In this document: positions 22,840 to 34,047 of the stretch, piece by piece | Layout of the letters: each line of letters starts with the position of its first letter | How positions within the stretch are numbered: the stretch's first letter is position 1 | Source: Acanthaster planci | Lineage: Eukaryota > Echinodermata > Asteroidea > Valvatida > Acanthasteridae | Length of the DNA stretch: 60,000 nucleotides | Direction of reading: 5' to 3' | Assembly: GCF_001949145.1 (NCBI RefSeq) | Contig: NW_019091434.1 | Coordinates: 249,353-309,352 of the forward strand | Notes under the pieces: generated by a model | The model's input: only the letters and a program-made list of their open reading frames with translations | The model's database searches: none | Told to the model about the DNA's origin: nothing | Made by a program: the position numbers and the translations under genes

Positions 22840-23720
22840 GACCAGGGGCGTAGCCACGGGGGGGGCACGGCCCCCCCCCCCAAATTCTCGATCAGTGCCC
22901 CCCACACTAAAAAAAAAACCCGGATGAATGGATATTAAACAAAGGTTACGTATCGGCCCGTCACCGTCCCACAGCTGATGACCCCTGTCCATGTTTTTAG
23001 ATGAATGGCGCGCGCTAGGCGCACATGATGCTCATCAGCAAAAGTTCAGTCCGCAATGATTTTTAGGGTGGCCATTTTTTTGGGAGGGGGGATTTCTTTA
23101 TGTAATCTGTAAAGTTTGGGGGTCTTTTACATGCCTTTGGAAGCCAGGAAGGAAATACGATACAATGTATTCCTAAAATTGCCTTGGTCCTCGGTCCCCC
23201 CCCCCATTCTTAAATATTGGTGGGAAATTCCAAATGGAGTCGGTGGGTTTCCTCGGGGAGTGGAGCCATGGGTCAGTCAAAAACATACACTGTAATTAAA
23301 AGCGAATTGCGATAGTTTCCTGTCCTTTTTCTCCAATGTAAAAAGCTCGTAATGTAGCCTCACAAGGCTGTATAAAGTTAAATAAAGAAATCCACTGTAT
23401 ATTGCCCTCTAAAGTATTGTATATCGTACCCCCCCCCCGAAACATTGGTGGATCCGCCCATGCATACACCTATAACTTCGCCAGGGCTTCAAGTTGGACG
23501 AAGTGGAGCTCCCTCCATGGGTGGAGGATATACCCGCCGGGGGTCGCAGTGGGCCCACTTGGCTGCTTATGTAACCGTCGGTGATCAAAAGTGCCGGGCC
23601 TTCCATAAAATACGCCCGCGCGAAATGCCGACTTTTCAGACCCCCTCCCCCTTTGTACACATGGCGTACGCAGTAGCTTCACCCCCCCCCCCGTCTGCAT
23701 ACGCATCCCAAAAGACGCTG
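22840..23720. repeat. Cluster of C/G homopolymer runs, likely degraded element ends
   Basis: Contains C runs of about 10-11 at roughly 22871, 23196, 23429 and 23682, plus a G run at about 22858, beside phrases such as ggggcgtagccacg and ggatccgccca that recur at ends of animal DNA elements. Open frames across it on both strands are proline/glycine-biased shadows. Confidence 0.5.
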
Positions 23721-24256
23721 CCGGTCTTTTTTGTGTCATGAGTAATGTTGCGGTGTAGGTTGTGTTTGTAGGGGAGGATAAATGGTGCGGTGGACGTGGG
23801 TGACGGTGAGTGGTTTTTCGATGTGCAAAAGCTGATTCTGGTATTTAGTTGCATGAGAAAGTGTCGGTATTGATATGCTGAAGATTCAAGGCAAACGGTT
23901 TGCGTACGGTACGCACTGGCTTGAAACCCCCTCTGTACGTATGGTCATGAGGAAGGAAGGTCTTATCCTTCCTCCATGGTATGGTGTACGCAACGGCACC
24001 GACCAACCCCCTCCCCCTTCGTGCGCGCGTCATGATGGGGCACACAAATTATCGGATTAGCACCAAAATTCCTCAGAACTTAGAAGATAGTAAAATATTA
24101 AGCTTTATTGTGATATACGTGAGACTTTTTCAGAGGAAGGAAGCTATTGTTCTCGTTTATAATTGACCACCGGCACATAAAAACTTTTTATGTGAAAAAA
24201 AGTCAAGATTTATCACCGCAAAAACTACGTTTGTTTTTAGCTCATATGTTTCATCC

Positions 24257-24728
24257 ATGTAATACGGACATCTGGAAGTGCCATCTGACTTGATGAGAAC
24301 CTTATATATATTTCTCGGAATGAGGACATAATGAAGGCAAGATGCATTATGCTGACATCCTGAGATACTTTATCACGGGATGACGACATCATGAGCTTAT
24401 TTATTACGTGATGACGCCTTCCAGCAAGTGTGATGTCTACCGCACACTACTTGTAATTGTCACATTGTAAAATGGTAAGCTACAGAGGTCTAAGCTCCAG
24501 TTTCTTCCATCCCGCGTTTTTACGATGTCCTCATCCCTGATAAATTATCTCAAGATGTCCTCATTCCGCGATAACATATCCCAGGATGTTTTCATCCAAC
24601 TTTTAGGATGCCACCATCCTGTGATAAATATCTCATGTTGTCAAAATCTTGCCTGTATCGCGTCTTCATCCCGAGTACAATGTCAGGATATCAACAGGTC
24701 GGATGGCACTTCTAGAGCCCCGTAACAT
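24257..24728. mobile_element. Inverted-repeat element with subterminal GATGTCCTCATCC repeats
   Basis: About 36-bp terminal inverted repeats: left has ggaagtgccatctgact, right (reverse complement) has agaagtgccatccgacc. Inside, the right half repeats gatgtcctcatcc-like units separated by gataa...atctca. The left half carries the reverse complement (atcacgggatgacgacatc). No coding capacity, so it is a non-autonomous DNA element. Confidence 0.75.
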
Positions 24729-27040
24729 AACATGCGAAGTTTGGGCTAACTACCTGTATATGGGTGCATTCCACCAATTAGTTGTAGTTCTGCGCACGAG
24801 CTCATTAATATTTTGTGACCCCACACGGTTTTTACAATAAGACATGCCATAATCAGGAGGCATCATAGAAATATTTCTATAAATCCCGAATTTGGGTTTG
24901 ATAGTTTCCAGCGGGGTATGGGGGTACTTCTTTCAAAAAAGCCCCAAATTGCAAGCCTATTTTGGATAGAGGCGGGCGGCTACATTCTGAAAAGAGTGCT
25001 TAGTTTTACTGCTGTTTTGGGGGTATCTTCCTCGAAAGACGAATAAAAAAAGATTTTCGTGGCTAACCCCCATGAAATTGAAACGAAAAGTGATCTTCTG
25101 GCAATGATCTTAAATTTCCAGTTAAAAAAAACGGAGGCCAACCTCTTCACGAGAGTCAACAGGCGGCGCTATTTCGTTCCGATTTTGCATTGTTTTCTGA
25201 TAATGCATTCAAGCCGCAGCCGCGGCAGTGGCAGCAGGCGAGTGCAGAGCGCGGCACGGCTTACCTCTGCTGCCTTTTTCACTCATTTTATTAACCACTT
25301 TGTAGTTTGATAAAATACAATCTTTATTTGAAATTTCCATAAATTAGAGTTTTTGTTTTGTAAAGCATTCATAAATAAAATATGTTTAATAATTGATAAT
25401 GGTACTCTGTAAGTTGTAAATCGCAAATGGGGTATTTCTTGAAGTACAATTTTAGGCTAAGGCTATTTGGGTCAAACGTCACCTGGCAACCTGGACTTAT
25501 TTGCATAAAAATGCATCGCATAATGATCGTCATGTTGATCTCGCATAGTTTTCGTCTTCTCGACTTCGCCAGATTTGGCAAATGTAATTGAGCAACGTTG
25601 TTTTACCTGTTTCTGCTGAGGTGGTGAGCTAAACTTCACGGTATATCGGTAGGTTTTGAAGGAATGATTTTATTTTGTAGTAAGTTATGTAAGTGTATGA
25701 TGTGGGCATAACTAGTTCAGTGTAGTTAGGCCAAGGCAAGGCCTACTTTTTGAAGTCTTTTCGCGAGCGAGACGTTGAGCATCGACACGACGATTGATTC
25801 TCATCCTGACTCTTATTTGAGGCCTATTTCATTTCATCAGCGTGACTGTGTTTATCAGTTCACGACAAATTTCTGTCTTCTCAGAATTATCAAAATTGAA
25901 TGGAGGCCCCCCCCAAAAAAATAAAGGAAAGAGTTCCATATCCATATCCAGACATCACTTGATCACCCTGTCAAGTGTCATGCCTGTGGCCATGCACAGT
26001 ATACTGTATGCCTACATTTCTACTCCAGTGTTCTGGAAATACCGTACCCTGTGGCTGTCTCTGTACGTGTAGGCCTACATGTAATGTACATGTATGTGCA
26101 CAAACCTAGTAGTAACGTTAGCATGTTTTGGGCTGTTTTATACCGCCATGGTTAGGCCTAAATGCTTCCATATTTTCACTGCCAGATTTGACGACATTTT
26201 ATTATTGTCAGTAAGCTTCTGTCAGTGTAAGGAAAAATTAGTGATGCCTGTAGGCCTATGTGGATTTTTAAAGTTGAGTACGTCATGTACCACCGGTTAT
26301 TTTCACAACCTCATACTCAGAAAAGAGATATATCCATGGTGATACCGCAAACTTATCTTGTTTACTTGCTGTCTCCACCATGAAAAGCTTCGATCAAATC
26401 TCATTTTATTTAAACTTCTGATTACTTGTGTACCTAAGGCAGCTAGGCCTAGTAAGTGAGTGTTGATCAGTCCAAAATCACCCTTGCACTTTACTTTGTT
26501 TTTTTATTCTGGACATTGCAACCGTGGCAACTGTTTTTCAAAAATCAATTTGTGGAGTGCAAAGGCTTGAAAGAAACTGAAGTTCTGGTTATTTTTGGCA
26601 ATGAAAAAGGATCAGTTCCCAAAAGATACTAAAGGACAGTAATCCTCATCTGAAAGCCCATACAGTCTGAGTAACTGGGACTCTACGAATCCCCGTTTTA
26701 AAAAGCTGAACATGGTCGCCGATGCCTTACCACGTCCAGATTCATGCAGACTTACTGACTACCCACTGTAGTTACTCAGAGTACATGTAAACTAGGCCAA
26801 TATTGTTATGAAAATGTACCAACTTTTTGTGACCTGAAGTTTGCATATGTAGATCTCTGTTTTCATGGTTGTTGTGAAATTTGGATACCTCAAAAAATGC
26901 ACAAAGTGATTGATAGATGTCAGACAGCCCATCTGTTGACCAGCTGCACCCTAGACTAGACTTGTTGGTTGAGATGACTTGATTTTTAAGATGACTGGGC
27001 TGTCCAGACAAATCGATTCAACGGGAAGACATAAATATGT

Positions 27041-27812
27041 AGGGCCGTGCAGAATATTCGGATATTATATCAATTACTGAATATTTGAATATTAGTTTCG
27101 GAATTTGAATATTCAAGTGCAGAGGTCATGAAAAGGAAGGGAGACTTTTCTTTTGTTTTTAACCCTAACTGCGAAGCATATTGTTTGGCTTACAGTACTC
27201 AGTACTACAAAATACTAAGTAATAGCCTGAGCCTGAAGGAACTAGTGCTACAAATTACTACTTCTGGCTAGGCTACTTCCATTGTTACTCGTACAGAGAA
27301 CAATAGAGCCATGCATTCATAGTGCCACAGCACTGTATGGTACATTATCTCATCTGTTGTATCTTATGGCTTCAGAGAACAATAAGGTCACGTCCTCTTA
27401 CAAGCGGTAGCACTGATTACTACATTTTACTACAAGTAGTAATTTGTAGTATTATATAGGGTTAGGGTTTAATGAGAAAAATCACACTGTGGAGTAGATT
27501 TAAAGTAGATTCAAACAAAAAGTGACAGTATAATACATCTTGCAGTGATTCAAAAAGTAAATTATTTATTAAAAACTTTAAAAAGGACAGAAATTTTCAA
27601 CGGGGCAAGAAGTATTGTTCGTCTGTCAAATCTTGTTAAATTGTGGCTGGAGATACAATTGTGTGCATTATTGCAATGGATTCTGTACCTGTATGGTTTG
27701 TTCAACAATCTGCTGGTCGGTATGACCGAATCATTGGATATTTGATTAAAATGAAGGTTGAATATTCAAATACATGTAGTGAATTATTTGAATTGACTCA
27801 GCCCTATAGAGA
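27041..27812. mobile_element. AT-rich MITE-like element, copy B, with nested insertion
   Basis: Left end tagggccgtgcagaatattc, right end ...gaattgactcagccctata, forming a short imperfect inverted repeat. The interior aligns with copy A at 18770-19230, except for about 300 extra bases at 27162-27470. No transposase frame. Confidence 0.75.
27162..27470. mobile_element. Nested insertion bounded by inverted AACCCTAA / TTAGGGTT
   Basis: This block is absent from the related copy A. Its edges read aaccctaact on the left and agggttagggttt on the right. Inside it has repeated short tracts such as tactacaagtagtaatttgt. Likely a small element inserted into copy B. Confidence 0.55.
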
Positions 27813-27905
27813 TGCACAATCTTTCTCACACTTGATGTGCTGTACAGCCTACATCCTCATTCTGGCAAGAATTAATTCTCTATTTTTAATTTTCATTTTT
27901 TTCAG

Positions 27906-28145
27906 ATTGTAACTTGGCTGTCCTCGCTTATTGCACTGCAAGCCATGGAGAGATGACACTCGATTCAACTGGTAATTTCTTGAGACACCACATTCCAACC
28001 TGACAGTCTTGTTGAGCGCCATTAACCTCCCGTCTTGAAACGTAAGGAAATACTTGAGTGGGGGGAGAAAAATAATCACCCAATCTGCCCAAAAGAAGTT
28101 ACAGAAGAACAGAAGTTATCTGAAGCACAGTGACACACTTTGCAC
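27906..28145 (+). other. Probable 5' UTR of CCDC74
   Basis: A strong acceptor (ttttttttcag) ends at 27905, and the exon could run through the ATG at 28146. A possible upstream non-coding exon ends at a gtaggt donor at 25648. No transcript evidence is available from sequence. Confidence 0.35.
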
Positions 28146-28479
28146 ATGGCGTCGCCAGTCATGTCCATGACACTCCCGCCCTTAGCCAACCTGCCCCAGT
28201 GGCAGCGAGTGCAGTCCCTGGACAAGGCCCGCTACCCACGCCCCTTCCTCAAAGACCAGATCCCCGTCCTGCCCCCAACCAACTCCAGTGCTGCCGCCTC
28301 TTCCTCCCTTGTGCTCCACACCGACAGTGAGATCCTGGACACCAGTGGGTCAGATGCGGTGGACCCTGCCCAGAGGCTGCACCACATGGAGCGCAGCATG
28401 GAGTTTCTGAAGAGGCAGCATCACGAGGTGCTGGTCAGTCTCCACCAGGAGATCGATGAGTTGAAGAGGGAAAATAAAG
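28146..28479 (+). CDS. CCDC74: CCDC74 exon 1 (coding part)
   Basis: A Pro/Ser-rich head, then the first coiled coil. Donor gtacgg follows AAT AAA G, leaving one base. Confidence 0.9.
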
Positions 28480-31400
28480 GTACGGTATTTAATGTTGTTT
28501 TCAGACAATTTCAGTGATCAATCAATGTTAGTGCCAGCTTTTTGATCTTCACCAGTTCTATTTCGTCAGTGTCATTATGAGTTCCATAATCAACAACACA
28601 TACCGTCATCTTCATCTTTCTCATATCTGTCACTGACATCAACATTAATTCTGATTATTTTTTATTGACCTTGTAGAACAGGACATTACTGTTTTTCCCC
28701 CACCTCAAAAATCTAAAGACAACACTGACATACAATGCAAAACCAAACACTTTCTAAAATAAGTTTTTTTCACAAAATTAACCAGCCAGAAAATACTCTT
28801 CTTGGGTTTTATGTGTTGTTTCAAAAATTTACACAGATGCATGGATATCATCCGAAGAGATACATGTACGCACATACATTTATTTATTGGACATTATTAC
28901 AAGAAGAAATTACATGTGGATTTTAATGGAACTATACACATACAGTACCTAAATTGTATAATGAAATTAAGAATTACTATTGAACATGTAACCCCCTGAA
29001 AATGATACAAAAATTTATGTTGTTTTCAAAATTTTCTCACTTGCTACCCATAAATGTCATTAAGCATTTGCCATGAGAACAACAAATCCTTTTATGTGTG
29101 ACATATGGTCACCTACCGGGTAGGTTGTGATACAGCCATCTGTTCCTATCGAATTGATGGGTTACTTGACCTTTGGTCTAGATATTACATTGTAGTCATT
29201 CACCGTCGAGAATAGCAATTTACCCTCTGTGGTTTTCAAATGACTGCTATATACATGGATAGTTGAACCATTGAATTATAAGAACTCAGACATTTTGTCT
29301 TCATGAGTGAACTATAAGTGAACAGTGCATAGGCTTAGCAAAGGTGTGCCTTGTACTTGATAAAGATACATGTACTTGCATGGAAAAATTGTAAACTGAC
29401 ACCACAAATAACATTCCCTTTTTTTAAACGAAGTAACTGTTCTCTAGATCTGACTAATCTCAGCCGTAATTTCCCCATTAAAAGACATCCTCTTGCAGTG
29501 AGATCATTTGTGGAGTTGATACTGTTTGATCAAGTTTCCATGCATATAACATTTAACATTACAACTTTATGGCTTAGTCCTCTTATTTATCTTTATCTAG
29601 AACTGCAATTTAAAGTTATCATGGCAAGGACTTCAAGCCCAAAGAAAGGTAAGCTTAGATTCTGGCCTGAAAAATGTAAGCCAAAGTTTAATTGAAAATC
29701 TGACGTATTTCACGTGGATTTTTATCCATATGTGCATCCTCTTTATCAAGTTGTTTCATTTTTATTTTTCAGTTGATTCACCAAATACCTTGCTCTTTGC
29801 ATGAAATGCCAAAGATTTACAAACTATGAAACCTTGTTCTTGACTGTTCGAGTCACAGCAATTGTATTAACTGCCAAATCTGAGACAGTAATGGGAGTTG
29901 CACGTATAGTCACATTAAACAGCTTGTGCCATTGTTTCACATTGTTATGGCTGGTTTCCCCAGGCGCTTGGGCTGTTGAAACTGGTTGTTGCATTCTGTA
30001 GTGGTCCCATCCCAAACACTTTGAGGGTTGCTTTGGTTAATGCGAGATATCCGGTAAAATGTCATTTGAAACTTTCAGCCTGCATGACAACTGTGGATGA
30101 TCATGATGAAAACTGACCTCTTGGAATTTACTTGCTTTCAGAAACTTGTCCTCGAAAAGTTAACATGTAAATATATTTTTTTCTCACAGAATCGTCAAGT
30201 TCATCAATCAAGTCTGAAGGAGAACTTGTGCTTGGAAATAGCCAGTTACAGGGTAATATATAATGTTCCAGAATTAGAAAGGCATCAGAACAAAATATCA
30301 ACTGATGTCTGTGCCAAGCAGGGATAGTATCCTACCCCTCAAAAATGGGTCCACCGCTCCCAGATGAGTTGGAATCTTTAATAAAAGCTCACAAGATCTA
30401 TCATATAGGAGAACGGCAGCACGGCACTAAATTGCCTGTTGGTTATTTTAATACATGTATGCTAATCTTTGTCAATGAATTTGCACAATTGAAGAAACGA
30501 CGACGCACAAGATCATGGACTTGCGCAAATATTGTCCACCCCCCAAGTGTTATTGTGAACATTTCTTTGCATTTTCTTTTTCTCCAGCTCAAAAAATTGA
30601 CCAGCTTAAGATGCTGTACATGGAGGACAAAGTGAAGGAACTCACAGTGGCTGTCCAAGATGCCAGGGGTCGGAACTCTTACCTCCAAAGGTTACTCAAA
30701 GATGCAGTGGAGAAAAGGTACGTAAGGAAGAATTTCCATCAAATGTCGGTGCCAAGTTTCACTCGATAGGCCCTCGATCCTAGCATTCATTTTATATTTG
30801 TGAGGTTCTCTTTTGAGATGCGGCTTTTTTAACTGAGATCATGTCCGAACTACTCGGCTTGGAATTACATAAAAGTCTATGGTTGTGGCTGGAGCCAGTT
30901 CCCAAAGTGTCATTTATAATTTCAAGCCACTGCTAAGTGATTTGGATGTGGCCTAAATTAATGTCAGGATTGTCAGCCAGATGTCAGGATTTTATGATAT
31001 TTTTTGGTTAGTGATAAGTACACGTACCGTCTGTATACTGTAAGTGCGTTTTTAAATTGCTGCCATCTGAAAGAGTTGCAGGAATACTTGAATTTTTTTG
31101 GAAGATTTTTGGCTTTGGAATTTCTCTTGCCTTGTTCCCTTGAACCCTCTGAAATTTAATTGAGGTTACGGAGTACAACTAACACAGTGCTCCGTTAACG
31201 GAATAAATAAAAATCGTTTTTGGCCTGTTCGTTTGCATATAATTATATGTATTATGTTTTTGAAAATCTCAAGTTTCATGATAAATTAATCGATAAAAGC
31301 AGAACACAGAAAATGGCTGTTTGTTTCCTTTTCAGGAAGCAGTTATTACCAAGGGAACTTTGCCCAAAATATGAAGGTTAAATTACCTGCTAACTGAATT

Positions 31401-34047
31401 TTACATCAGTTAGCAGGTAGTCTGAGATGGCAAACATTTTTTGCATAATTCCTTAACCAATTCAAAGTATACAGTGGAGAAATTTGAGAATTTAGATTAA
31501 CAGGGCATCAGATGCCCCCATCCTGCAACAAACTGGCAAGGCACGGTGTTACTACCTCTAACTGGACCTCAAAATGTATTCTTGATATAATTACAACTGG
31601 TCTCTATCATCCTAAATCCTGAAAAATCCTGTATCGCAAGATGATTTGGGGGGATCTGGAAGTCGATTACTGCATGCACAAAACTAATGGCCTTCTTCCC
31701 TCTATATTTGGCAGGCCACCCAGTCAAGAAGCAGCCCAGCAAACAAGTCCCGCCGAGCAGAACCGCCCCAGCCCACCCGTGCCGGTCAGCATGGACCCCT
31801 TGAAGGTCCAGGGCCCCGGCGACCCCCAGCCAAGGGCCCCGACATTGGAGGAGTGTGGGGTCATCATTCGGCACCTGCAGGAGCACGGCGACAGGCAGTC
31901 CCGAGAGGTATATGGCACTCTACATTTCCCTAAGCCTGAACAAGCGAGGAACCTCCATGAGTTCATCATGGAGTTTTGTTTTTGCACCAGCATTTCACAG
32001 AGTGATATCTACATGTAGCTCACATTAAGATGCCATTTTTATGATTTTAAGGTGTACCATTTAACAAAGTGTCAGATTTTAAATACAGGAATCATTAAAC
32101 TCTAAAAATGTTTTGCATATGAATAAAATGTTAATTTACGGACAGCATTTCAACATACTTGTACCTGGCATTACTTAACACGTTACCTGATCGGGCTTAA
32201 ACTTGCAGAAGCAGAGAATGTGCACGTATTTGTTAGTTCCTTCCATGTCTCAACAAAATTCATCATTATACGTTTGTCAACAGCTGTCCCAACTGAAGTC
32301 AGATCTGAAAGATGTCTTGTACTCCCACAAGTGGACACCCGATGCCTACCTACTTGCTAAGGCCTATGTGGCCGACGAGGACCCCAGTGCTGGGTAATTA
32401 TCAAGCTTTGTTTAGGTCGGTTGTTATGGTCATTCAGTTGAGCTAGAAATATGGCTGACTGCACTTACAAGCTGTCTGATTTGCTGGCTGATTTGAATCA
32501 CTTTGTGCATAGGTACACACTAACAGTTGAAAAGCAGGGAGGCTAGTTTTTGATGCACTGCCATTGGCACTCTTCACCCTGCACCAATGGGAATATGCTA
32601 CAGATTAGCAAAGTTACTCATATACACTTCATAATGATGTGAGCGCTAACAAGGTTGCACCCTTTGTGCCCCTCCCCAGGGAGATGTTAGCTTTGTGAAG
32701 AAGCACTCCCCTTCAGCTCTCTGCTCTGTCACTACCAATCTAAGGTTGTAATTTTTGTTCTTGAATTTGGCTTGTTTTTCAGGGACAGCAAACTGCCCAG
32801 AATATCTCTCAAGAATCAAAGCAAAAAGATGTAAGTCTGTTAAGCCCATGTGATGTGCTCACTGCAAAGGCATGTTTCTGTGCATTAGCTGGGTCAAATG
32901 TTTTCCGAACATGTTATATACTGTGTCCAGTGTTCGCAGTTTCTCTTAATAGCTGGACCAAGAGAGGGTGCAGTATTCCGAGCAATGCTGGCTCCTTTTG
33001 TAGAATCTGCACTTCACTGGTTCACAAATGACCGTATATATGAAATGCATGCATTAGGGTTGAATCGCTACCAACAAAATTAGCACTTGAACTCCCTACC
33101 AACATGGCTCCCTCAGCCAATGAGGTGGTGCCTCTGCTCGAGGCGGATTACATATTATCTGCTCTTCTTGAGGTCAACGACCCTCCATTGTGTTTGTTCT
33201 TTCAAGTCCCCCTTCTTTCCCCCTCCTTTATTCCTCCACCCCACATTCCTCCTTTTCACTTGTTGCCCTTCCCCCTTCCCTAATCCTTTGGTCTGTCAAA
33301 CTGCCTCCCCTAGCATTCCTTTGCTGTTTTGACTTTCGAGAGAGACTTTACGATAGCAGGCGGAGATCAAAATGCAAGCCCCTTTGTCTTTCAAGATTCG
33401 ACATGTTAGGTCACTCCAGTCAGTAAGCATTTAAAAGCAGAAGGCTTCCAAAACTGCCTGTGGAAACTGTTCCTTGCCACTTCCAGTACTGTAAATTTGA
33501 AATTATTCTAGTTAATGGAGGGGCCATCAAGGGGGTGAATCTTGAATGGCTAACCATGCCAAACTGCCCCTGGTATGTCCGTAGGGTGAGGGATAAAAAA
33601 AAATACTAGCATGACTTCAGAAGTTGCTTGTCCTCATGAATTCACTTCTATTGATCCTTTTCACTTAACTTTAGACACCTCATACCGATTCATGATTGAG
33701 AGCCAAATTCTTGCTGGCGGAAGACAAAACGTTAGTTGTCTCTTGTCTGTGGTCAATGATGCTAAACTGAAGAATAATTGCATATGAGACGTAAAAGAAG
33801 TATTCTTTGGAAACTATAGTTTGTCAGTTTCCAACCCCGGAGAGTTAATGACGATCCACCCTCAAACCTGATCATGCTTTGTCGTATTTCCTATTTTTTG
33901 CACTACAGACCAGAGGCAGCATTCAGCCAGACAAGCTTCTCCCTCCCTCCCCTAACCCAGACCATGGGCAACAAGGTGGCTGAGCGGCAGAAGAGGGTGG
34001 AGGCGGTGAAGCGGGCACGGCAGCAACGTAAAGAGGTCATCCTATGA
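28146..34047 (+). CDS. CCDC74: CCDC74 coiled-coil domain-containing protein, complete
   Basis: Eight exons with agreeing phases: 28146-28479, 29601-29648, 30190-30252, 30588-30717, 31715-31907, 32284-32393, 32783-32830, 33909-34047; 354 residues against 378 in human CCDC74A. A coiled coil at about residues 78-127 (RSMEFLKRQHHEVLVSLHQE, then IDELKRENKELQFKVIM) matches the CCDC74/CCDC92 N-terminal domain. TLEECGVIIRHLQEHGDRQS and QLKSDLKDVLYSHKW match the second conserved block, and ERQKRVEAVKRARQQRKE matches the C-terminal block. The ATG at 28146 gives MASPVMSMTLPP; codons just upstream lack an in-frame ATG. CCDC74 proteins are little characterised, with reports linking them to spindle and ciliary structures, so the role here is not inferred further. 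Confidence 0.9.
29601..29648 (+). CDS. CCDC74: CCDC74 exon 2
   Basis: Acceptor atctag, donor gtaagc. Encodes ELQFKVIMARTSSPKK, completing the conserved RENKxLxxKxIM motif. Confidence 0.9.
30190..30252 (+). CDS. CCDC74: CCDC74 exon 3
   Basis: Acceptor tctcacag, donor gtaata. Encodes a Ser-rich linker, SSSSSIKSEGELVLGNSQLQ. Confidence 0.75.
30588..30717 (+). CDS. CCDC74: CCDC74 exon 4, extra coiled coil
   Basis: Acceptor tctccag, donor gtacgt. Encodes a heptad-like segment (AQKIDQLKMLYMEDKVKELT, then QDARGRNSYLQRLLKDAVEK) that I do not recall in human CCDC74A. Confidence 0.85.
31715..31907 (+). CDS. CCDC74: CCDC74 exon 5
   Basis: Acceptor ttggcag, donor gtatat. A Pro/Gln-rich linker, then the conserved TLEECGVIIRHLQEHG. 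Confidence 0.85.
32284..32393 (+). CDS. CCDC74: CCDC74 exon 6
   Basis: Acceptor caacag, donor gtaatt. Encodes LSQLKSDLKDVLYSHKWTPD, then AYLLAKAYVADEDPSAG. Confidence 0.85.
32783..32830 (+). CDS. CCDC74: CCDC74 exon 7
   Basis: Acceptor tttttcag, donor gtaagt. Encodes DSKLPRISLKNQSKK, similar to the Pro-Lys-Val...Ser-Lys-Lys block in the vertebrate protein. Confidence 0.8.
33909..34047 (+). CDS. CCDC74: CCDC74 exon 8 with stop
   Basis: Acceptor cactacag. Encodes PEAAFSQTSFSLPPL, then AERQKRVEAVKRARQQRKEV and TGA at 34045. The basic C-terminal helix is the best conserved part of the family. Confidence 0.9.

Larger units (their letters stand above)
21974..25558. other. Intergenic region between PXMP2 and CCDC74, element-rich
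   Basis: The two genes diverge from here. It holds the elements listed separately and a GC/CpG-richer patch near 25150-25260. No convincing coding exon was found; promoters presumably lie near 22.0 kb (PXMP2) and 25.2-25.6 kb (CCDC74), but no core promoter motif was recognised. Confidence 0.45.

Noticed and set aside
23402-24060. Overlapping Pro/Gly-rich frames on both strands
   Set aside because: Driven by C/G homopolymer runs and element ends; no domain.
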